DNA from: a virus
Strand: one strand, 5' to 3'
Length of the DNA stretch: 58,681 nt
Virus record (IMG/VR): IMGVR_UViG_3300023174_000189
Location: 1 to 58,681 of that record
Made by a program: the position numbers and the translations under genes. Under the pieces are notes generated by a model, which had not been told where the DNA came from, did not search any database, and saw only the letters and a program-made list of their open reading frames with translations. Below, piece by piece: positions 52,661 through 58,681 of this stretch (the first letter of the stretch is position 1; every line of letters begins with the position of its first letter).

Positions 52661-53579
52661 GATAAGACAATAAATAGGCAATACAATCCCTATCTACTCT
52701 TAAAGTAGATTTTATATGTATCCATAGATAATATGATATTCCTATCTATACTTATCTATTTGTATCTTAAAGTTCTATTTTTAAGATACATCTACAATCT
52801 TTTGAAAGTAGATTTACTCGTTAAGAAGTTTAGTCTTAATCTTAGTGTTATTGCTATTACTAGTATAAGTAGTATTATTAGTAGTATAAGTATTAGAATG
52901 AGTAGTAGTATTTATTAAAAGATAAATCTTTTTCTAAATATATATATATAAATATACATATAGTAAATCTTAAAGAGAACATAATATTCTCTAAGATCAA
53001 TAGAGTTTATCTTATTGAGAGATTTATAGGTGATGGTAGTAGTAGTGGTAGTGACTAATGGTATTTAACTTAAAGATATTTATTTCAGTATCTACCTTTA
53101 GAGAGAAGATTAAGAATTTAATCTTATGAAGTTCTAAAGTGTTAAATAAGTCTTTATATCATTTAAAGATACTAGACCATAAACTAATCTCTTTATGGGA
53201 GAGATTACATCCATGCACGAGATTAAATAAAATTCAGATAACACCTGCTATGTTAAAAGGTTTACACCTTATAAGTAGATTGATAAACTTTAATATCTTC
53301 AAATTCTTAAAGTCTATACTAAAGAAACTGATCTTATAGCCTTGACTATAAGATCAGTTTCTAAAACCCCTTATCCACTCTTAAATCTCATTAAGATATT
53401 TAAGTAGCTTTTATTTGTTGTGCATTTTACCTTATGTGGGAATAGAAGGCAAGTAAAAACATTAATATTTTATTATCTCCTAGATCGCTCTATTATTCGT
53501 TTTAAAGAGCTTTTAAGGGTCAAGGGGTATCTTCATATACCCTGAGGTATTTAAGTGCTTAAAAACAGCCTTTTTGGTT
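52661..53579 (+). other. Hairpin-dense non-coding segment, candidate large structured RNA
   Basis: About 900 bp with no convincing gene but many perfect short inverted repeats in series: 52692-52710 (7 bp), 52761-52790 (11 bp), 52790-52813 (6), 52821-52839 (5), 52917-52932 (7), 52974-52992 (6), 53106-53125 (8), 53185-53207 (8), 53257-53270 (5), 53323-53362 (17), 53380-53404 (7), 53525-53542 (6). Some AT-rich palindromes arise by chance, but the density and the long ones suggest structured RNA or an origin. Two short frames inside have no SD. Confidence 0.45.
53323..53362. other. Perfect 17-bp hairpin
   Basis: AGAAACTGATCTTATAG (53323-53339), 6-nt loop CCTTGA, exact complement at 53346-53362. 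No strong U-run on either side, so a terminator is not certain. It could close a large RNA or be a protein-binding site. Confidence 0.8.
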
Positions 53580-53819
53580 GATTTAGGTAAATTTAGGTCT
53601 TGGGGGGAGAAGTTTAGGTAAATGAAGAAAGATTTAGGTGAAACAAGAGAGAAATTAGGTGGGAGGGGGGACAAGTTAGGTGATGGTGAAGAGAATTTAG
53701 GTGAGGGGAGGAAATATTTAGGTCTTGGTGGGAGAAATTTAGGTGGTGAGGAGAAAGATTTAGGTGGTGGGGAGAATAATTTAGGTGAAAGGGAGAATAA
53801 TTTAGGTTTAAAAAGAGAG
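53580..53819 (+). repeat. G-rich 21-nt repeat array (TTTAGGTG motif)
   Basis: Nine 21-nt units from 53631 to 53819, each beginning AATTTAGGTG or similar and continuing with G/A-rich sequence, with looser copies from 53580. C is almost absent from the + strand (none in 53761-53820), and G-runs up to six occur. Confidence 0.85.
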
Positions 53820-53837
53820 ATTTTTTGTATGATATAA
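53622..53837 (+). CDS. Possible small heptad-repeat protein encoded by the 21-nt array
   Basis: 71 residues. Because the DNA period is 21 nt, the product repeats every seven residues around Leu-Gly (KDLGETR, EKLGGRG, NLGEGRK, NNLGERE). GGAGAAG lies 9 nt before the ATG, an acceptable SD. It may equally be a non-coding DNA element whose frame is open by chance: no other start, no known family. Highly charged, with no membrane segment. Confidence 0.3.
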   Translation: MKKDLGETREKLGGRGDKLGDGEENLGEGRKYLGLGGRNLGGEEKDLGGGENNLGERENNLGLKREIFCMI

Positions 53838-53864
53838 TGTCATTTTAAGAAAAGGATTATGTTT

Positions 53865-54146
53865 ATGAGTGATCGAGAAAAATTTAAACAGATTACAAGT
53901 GAGCTAGGAGAACTACTAGCGATGAAAAATGAAGCATACGGCAGTGCTTTTGAAAAGACAACAGAGATACTTAAACTGCTCTATCCTAATGGGATTACTG
54001 TCGAGCAGTATAAAGATGTTCATGTGATTGTTCGTATGCTAGACAAGTTAAGTCGTATAGCAAGAGATAATGACCCAATGGGCGAAGATCCCTTTAAAGA
54101 CATAGCAGGGTATGCCATACTTGCACAAGTCATGAGATCAAAATAG
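53865..54146 (+). CDS. Nmad1-like (DUF1599) nucleotide-modification-associated protein
   Basis: 93 residues from the ATG at 53865 (AAAGGA at 8 nt; another ATG lies at 53859). Features of the Nmad1/DUF1599 fold: ELLAMKNEAYGSAFEKT, then VHVIVRMLDKLSRI with a conserved Arg/Asp-Lys pattern, and KDIAGYAILAQV at the end. The family is named from genome contexts with modified-nucleotide pathways, and its biochemical role is not established. TATAAT at 53833-53838 is a plausible -10. ThyX and the decarboxylase-like gene would fit thymidine or base modification, but no glycosyl- or hydroxymethyl-transferase is visible. Confidence 0.6.
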   Translation: MSDREKFKQITSELGELLAMKNEAYGSAFEKTTEILKLLYPNGITVEQYKDVHVIVRMLDKLSRIARDNDPMGEDPFKDIAGYAILAQVMRSK

Positions 54147-54167
54147 TTTCTTAAAGTCTTTATATTT

Positions 54168-54187
54168 TCTCTTTTAGAAAAAAGAGA
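54168..54187 (+). promoter_or_regulatory. Hairpin just before the 1360-residue gene
   Basis: TCTCTTTT (54168-54175) pairs perfectly with AAAAGAGA (54180-54187), 4-nt loop. The purine arm is the only SD-like sequence (GAGAGA) before the ATG at 54199. Confidence 0.4.
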
Positions 54188-54198
54188 GATATAAAAAA

Positions 54199-57100
54199 AT
54201 GAATATTGTTTTTAAAAATCTAGTTCGATTAGCATATGAAAATCCTAAGTATAGAAAAGAATTGTTTTTTTTATTGCAAAAAAAGACAATGTTGAAAAGA
54301 GCAGATAGTGATGTAAGCAAGATAAAAGAAGATGCAAGTAAAGGGGTTTTTAGTGGATATACTTTAGGAGTGTTGTCTGAATATTATTCAAGCAAAGGGA
54401 GTAAATTTAAAAATCCAAATCCTAGTGGTGGCAAAGATCAAATTGCAATGAGCACTCTTGTGAAATATTATACTGAAGCTCAAGAAAATCCAGAATATAA
54501 TAAATTTTTAGGACAGACCACAAGTGAAATACAAAGGGCATTCAATCAATTTTATTCTGAGTTTGAAAGACAACAAGAACAAAAACAAGAAGAAGATGAA
54601 GATGAGAGTGATGATGAAGTAGTAGATGAAGATGAATTAAGAAAGACTTTAAAAGAGAATGGTATTTCAGAAGCCCTAGCAGGATTAAAAGAGGAACAAA
54701 TAAAAGAGATAGGTTCTTTAGTAGATGAGATTAGCGATCCAGAGAAATTAGGAGTAAACACAGAAGAATTTTATAAATTAGCTGAGAGAATGATGTATGA
54801 GGTGGGCGATGATGAAGTGTGGCTGAGTTGTGGGTTAAAAGACACTCCCGAGGGTTTAGCACAAATGGAAGCCTATTTGAGAGATTTAGGTTTTGATCCT
54901 AAAAAAGTGTTTAATGAGAGTGGAATGAACGATATGAGTTTCTTTGAGCAAAACTTAGGTTTTACAGCTAAGTTTTCAAGACCTGTTGCAAACTTGATTA
55001 AAAAGCAGACAAATAGCTATGAGAGAACAATAGATTTATATGGGAACAAATTGTTTGGTGGTGCAATGAAAATGATAAAGGCAGTCAGTGGTAAAGACTT
55101 AGGTAAATTTGATCCTGACAATCCTGATGCTGTAACACAAAACGAATTTATGCAATATTTAAGTAAAAAATTTAGTACTAAGCCTGTCAATATGGAAGAA
55201 ATAATGAAGTCCTACCATGACGAATTAAAATCAAAATTTAAAGATGATGATTTATTCGATAAGGTCTATGAACAATTAAAGAAAGCAAATTTCTCAACAG
55301 TTCAAACTATGATGAGAAAAGACAGATTAGAAAAGCTAGACAAGTTGAAATTAGATAAAGAACATAAGACGGCTTTAGATGAAATGATAGCTAAAGGGGC
55401 ATTTAAAAAGGCGAGAAAGTATATAGAAGAAAAAAAGATTTTTAGTGAAGATTTGGAAGATTTTATGGGAAAACAGGTTGCACTCAAAGACACAATAAAA
55501 AAACTTACACAAGAGTATTATGAGAAAGAAGATATAGGTATCAATCCTGAAATGAGAAGACAACTAGGCAAGAACACTTATGCTCTCATGGGTTTAGTAA
55601 AAAAAGGTTTTGCAAATGAAATTTCAGAACAATCAGTGGATAAGATAAAAGACTATATAAAAACCAAAGTCACATCTTTTAATTCAAATTCTATTCCCGT
55701 AGATCAAGTTCAAAATCATTTAACAAATCTAAATGAGTATAACAAAGAAGTTTTGAACTATGCTAAAAAGGGAGCTAAAAAAGCCACTATGGCTTCTTTG
55801 GGAGGTATAGGAGGAAAATTGAATGATAAATCGGCTGATCTGATTACAAATAAAATACAATCATATCTTAAAAATAGTTTAGATAAAAAGGGGATTGATT
55901 ATCTTCAAGAAAAATTCTCCCCTGTATTGAAAGAACAACTAGGTTTTGATGAGAAACAAATTAAAGAGTTTTTCTCAATAGAAAAGGGAACAATAGATCA
56001 TTCTATGGGAATGCTAAGAAAGGCTTTAGAAAATAAATTAGATGTTTTCTCGAAACAACATGAAGATACCATTCTTAAATTTATGGGTGAACAAGGAAAT
56101 AAAATAGATGAGATTTTAAACAAAAGCACAGAACTGACAGAGGAATTAAAAGAACAAGTAAAAGACTTAAAACCTGAACAATTAAAAGATTTTCTAAAAG
56201 AAAGATCAGAAGAAGCATTAAAGAAAGCATTAGGTACTAAAATTGATTTTGATGGACTTCAAGAATTACAAATCAAAGAAATGCTTAAAAGCAATAAGAA
56301 AATTTTGTTTGATCTCATACCTGATAAAGACGAATTAAATAACATCACTAAAGATTTGAGTTCTGAGTTAAGTAAAGAATTAAACCCTCTTTATGATAAG
56401 TTCAAAGCAGTGGCTGTTGAAAAAACAGAAATACTTAAACAAGATATTATGAAAGAAGCAAATACAATAGCTGATGATGTAGAAGAAAAAGTTGCTGAGA
56501 AAACAAAAGAACTTTTAGATAAAAATTATGAGATTGCTGATAATTTAGTTAAGGGCGATGCAGGAGAATATCTTAATAAGTTGCTAGGTAAAACAAAAGA
56601 CATCATGGATGACACTGAAAATAAAACAAAGATGTTAAATTCTATTGTTGTGTCTATGAAAGATTTAGCTAGTAATGAAAATCTTTCTGCCGAAGCTAAA
56701 GAAAAAGGGCTAAAATCTTTAAACCTAGTTTTAGCAAATACAAAAAAAGAACTTAGCGAAAACATGAGCTTGTTAAAATTAAAAGACATTCCTGATTCAA
56801 TTAAAGAAAAAGGCTTTGGAGATGTAGACCCCCAAAAACTACTTGAAAAATATAACCCTGATATTTCTGCCTATCAAAAGAAAATTTTAGAACAAGTCCT
56901 CTCAGCTGAAAATCATTTAAAAGATGTTCAAGATAAGATCTCTACCATTAAAGGTTTAGCTGATAGTATTGAAATACCTAAAGACCTCAATGATGTTAAT
57001 TCTCTTGTTAAAAATGGAGTAGGCGAATTAAATTCTCAAATTGAAACTCAAGTTAAATCTACTTTGCATAAAGTCAGAGATGAGGGCATAAAAATGTTAT

Positions 57101-58281
57101 CCGATAAATTAGATAACATTAAACCAGGTGAATCTCTTGATAAATTTAAATCAGAAGCTGAGAACTTACTTAAAAACAAAGTTGAAACCTTGAAACAAGA
57201 ACTCGTCAATTCTAAAGAATATGCTTCCGATGAAATTGATAAACTGATTGAAGATGCCGAGTTATCAAAAGAAAAAGCACTTAAAGCTTTGAATAGTAAA
57301 TTAGAGGAAGGCTTTGATAAAGTAATAGAATATAAAAAAGACTTGCTCGGAGGATTACAAGTTACATCAGATAGTATTAAAAGAATACATGATTCTATTG
57401 ATTTGAAAGACCCTCAAGCATTTTTAGATAATTTAAAAATGCACAAAGTTGAAATGCTAAATAAAGCTCAAAGTAGTGCTACTTCTTTTCTTAAAGATAA
57501 ATATCAAGGGTTTCTTGAAAATGCTTCTATAGATACTAATGAAGACCCCACAGGAGCGAGTGCTCTCGTGTCTTCAGGTATAGGTGCTACTTTAAATATG
57601 GCAGGTGGTATGGTCATGGGTCTTGTTTCAAGTATGGTCATGTCTAAAGTTATGGAAAAATCTTTCTATAAACAAATTGAAGATAAGCATGGACAAAAAG
57701 AAGTTCTTATTCAAAAAATCCTCTCAGGCTCTATGACACCTGTAAAAATCGATAAAGAATATAGAAAAGAACATGATAAAATCATGAAAGACACAAAGAT
57801 GTCCCCAAGCAAAAGAGAACAAGAACTTTTTAAACTAAGACTAAAATATGAAGATCAAGCTAGACCTGCTATCGCAAGAGCTTTGTATCTCATGGGGCAA
57901 AGAGATGAAGAGGGCGAAAAAATTGAAGGTGCTTCCGAACAAATGAGGGCATTTTTGAAAAGAGCTTTTGATGAAGACTTTAACTCCAACGAAGAATTTA
58001 ACTATGCTAGTTTCTATATAGTCGCTTCCGAAGAAGATGCTGAAATCCCATTTTATATGCAAATTGAACTCGACATTGCTCAAACAGAATATCAAAAAGA
58101 AATGAAAAAACACACTGAGGACTTTTTTAGTGGCAAAAAAAATAAAGAACTATTTGAATACATGACAGGTAAAAAACCTATCCCTAGAAAATACTATGAT
58201 CAAGTTAAAAAAGAACATATAGAAAAAGCACACCAAATTAGTGAAGATTACAAAAAAAAGAAAAACCCTAAAACAAAATAA
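54199..58281 (+). CDS. Very long helical/coiled-coil protein, possible virion protein
   Basis: 1360 residues, almost entirely Lys/Glu/Leu-rich helices. The N-terminus FKNLVRLAYENPKYRKELF resembles front ends seen on internal proteins of large phages. An acidic run at ~130-150 (EEDEDESDDEVVDEDE) is followed by long apolipoprotein-like helices (~600-1100). A Gly/Met-rich hydrophobic segment at ~1119-1152 (GGMVMGLVSSMVMSKVMEK) could be one membrane hairpin. A tape-measure or injected protein is possible, yet no tail genes are nearby. The sense strand shifts from G-rich at the front to C-richer at the end. Confidence 0.75.
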   Translation: MNIVFKNLVRLAYENPKYRKELFFLLQKKTMLKRADSDVSKIKEDASKGVFSGYTLGVLSEYYSSKGSKFKNPNPSGGKDQIAMSTLVKYYTEAQENPEYNKFLGQTTSEIQRAFNQFYSEFERQQEQKQEEDEDESDDEVVDEDELRKTLKENGISEALAGLKEEQIKEIGSLVDEISDPEKLGVNTEEFYKLAERMMYEVGDDEVWLSCGLKDTPEGLAQMEAYLRDLGFDPKKVFNESGMNDMSFFEQNLGFTAKFSRPVANLIKKQTNSYERTIDLYGNKLFGGAMKMIKAVSGKDLGKFDPDNPDAVTQNEFMQYLSKKFSTKPVNMEEIMKSYHDELKSKFKDDDLFDKVYEQLKKANFSTVQTMMRKDRLEKLDKLKLDKEHKTALDEMIAKGAFKKARKYIEEKKIFSEDLEDFMGKQVALKDTIKKLTQEYYEKEDIGINPEMRRQLGKNTYALMGLVKKGFANEISEQSVDKIKDYIKTKVTSFNSNSIPVDQVQNHLTNLNEYNKEVLNYAKKGAKKATMASLGGIGGKLNDKSADLITNKIQSYLKNSLDKKGIDYLQEKFSPVLKEQLGFDEKQIKEFFSIEKGTIDHSMGMLRKALENKLDVFSKQHEDTILKFMGEQGNKIDEILNKSTELTEELKEQVKDLKPEQLKDFLKERSEEALKKALGTKIDFDGLQELQIKEMLKSNKKILFDLIPDKDELNNITKDLSSELSKELNPLYDKFKAVAVEKTEILKQDIMKEANTIADDVEEKVAEKTKELLDKNYEIADNLVKGDAGEYLNKLLGKTKDIMDDTENKTKMLNSIVVSMKDLASNENLSAEAKEKGLKSLNLVLANTKKELSENMSLLKLKDIPDSIKEKGFGDVDPQKLLEKYNPDISAYQKKILEQVLSAENHLKDVQDKISTIKGLADSIEIPKDLNDVNSLVKNGVGELNSQIETQVKSTLHKVRDEGIKMLSDKLDNIKPGESLDKFKSEAENLLKNKVETLKQELVNSKEYASDEIDKLIEDAELSKEKALKALNSKLEEGFDKVIEYKKDLLGGLQVTSDSIKRIHDSIDLKDPQAFLDNLKMHKVEMLNKAQSSATSFLKDKYQGFLENASIDTNEDPTGASALVSSGIGATLNMAGGMVMGLVSSMVMSKVMEKSFYKQIEDKHGQKEVLIQKILSGSMTPVKIDKEYRKEHDKIMKDTKMSPSKREQELFKLRLKYEDQARPAIARALYLMGQRDEEGEKIEGASEQMRAFLKRAFDEDFNSNEEFNYASFYIVASEEDAEIPFYMQIELDIAQTEYQKEMKKHTEDFFSGKKNKELFEYMTGKKPIPRKYYDQVKKEHIEKAHQISEDYKKKKNPKTK

Positions 58282-58319
58282 CATATAATAAGAAAAGACA
58301 ATCCTGTCCTCAAATTGAA

Positions 58320-58681
58320 ATGAGCTCTACTATGATTAATAAATGGAAAGCTACTGATACAGAAGACCTCGAACTTCTCGATCATGCTATTGCTAATTGG
58401 CATCCCTCTCTTGTTGATATTCGCCAAGAAATTGCTATCGTCTTTAAAGACAAAGCAGGTAAAGTAGGTGGTAAACCTAATCTCGGTAAATGTATCAAAG
58501 CACCAGGTATCTTATCTGTGCTTGGCGATAAAGAATATCAATTCATTCTTGAAATCGGTTATGATCTCTGGCTTGCCTTAGAAGATACTGATAAACTTGC
58601 TCTCATTGACCACTTGCTCTGTCATGTTCAAAGTGAAGAAAATGAACAAAATGGCGAAATGACTTATTCCATGAGAACTCC
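58320..58681 (+). CDS. Partial: phage metallopeptidase-like protein lacking the catalytic Glu
   Basis: 120 residues visible, cut by the window end. Matches the putative phage metallopeptidase family (PF18894 type) in layout: LLDHAIANWHPSLVDI, IAIVFKDKAGKVGG, ILEIGYDLWLAL, LIDHLLCHVQSEENE and MTYSMRTP. The zinc-site motif is normally DHELCH; here it reads DHLLCH, so the two histidines are kept but the catalytic glutamate is Leu, suggesting binding without proteolysis. The start may be 58320 or 58332; neither has a good SD. Confidence 0.6.
   Translation, partial: MSSTMINKWKATDTEDLELLDHAIANWHPSLVDIRQEIAIVFKDKAGKVGGKPNLGKCIKAPGILSVLGDKEYQFILEIGYDLWLALEDTDKLALIDHLLCHVQSEENEQNGEMTYSMRT

Noticed and set aside
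52733-53339. Two short plus-strand frames (61 and 66 residues) in the hairpin-dense region
   Set aside because: No SD, low-complexity hydrophobic composition, and they run through perfect inverted repeats.

Overview
The window is a contiguous piece of a large, AT-rich tailed-bacteriophage genome (or a prophage of that kind). The phage call rests on a head module in canonical order: terminase large subunit, portal, capsid-maturation protease, acidic scaffold/core protein, a candidate decoration protein and an HK97-fold-type major capsid protein. Phage replication and nucleotide genes lie downstream. Signal peptides and an OmpA/TSP3-type outer-membrane protein point to a Gram-negative host. Thrombospondin-type-3 calcium repeats of this style are frequent in Bdellovibrionota, Myxococcota and Bacteroidota, but the host cannot be fixed from sequence alone. 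No tRNA, rRNA, IS element or CRISPR array was seen.

Layout. 1-3074 (- strand): three tandem paralogous HExxH metallopeptidase-like genes plus the start of a probable fourth. 3140-18135 (+): the head module with small unknown genes; the terminase carries an intein. 18166-19437: terminator, free-standing LAGLIDADG endonuclease, then two tandem small-RNA-like transcription units. 19525-25417: structural or unknown genes, including a membrane protein, a basic protein fused to a Dps/ferritin-like domain, and a ParB-like protein. 25394-32936: DNA and nucleotide metabolism: a DNA-glycosylase-like protein, an S-adenosylmethionine-decarboxylase-like protein, two clamp-loader-like subunits, and ribonucleotide reductase alpha and beta, each interrupted by its own intein. 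32933-44170: two very large paralogous proteins sharing an acetyltransferase-like domain, one also with a degenerate SNF2-like ATPase, and a RecD2-type helicase. 44216-52316: accessory cargo: two secreted proteins, a type IIG-like restriction-modification enzyme, a 3' gene remnant, the OmpA-like protein, three small paralogs and ThyX. 52317-53860: about 1.5 kb without a confident gene, holding iteron-like repeats, many hairpins and 21-nt repeats. 53865-58681: an Nmad1-like protein, a 1360-residue helical protein and a truncated metallopeptidase-like gene.

How it works together. The head genes build and package the capsid. NrdA/NrdB, ThyX and the clamp-loader pair supply precursors and polymerase processivity. 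The Nmad1-like and decarboxylase-like proteins hint at modified nucleotides or polyamine metabolism. The large multidomain proteins, metallopeptidases, restriction enzyme and outer-membrane protein look like host-interaction or competition cargo.

The most interesting whole-window signal is regulatory. Many genes have a Shine-Dalgarno (SD) sequence lying in the 3' arm of a stem, and in several cases a TATAAATA or TATAAT-like element sits in the loop. Read-through mRNA would therefore hide the ribosome site, while locally started mRNA would expose it. This is known for a few T4 genes; here it recurs across unrelated genes.
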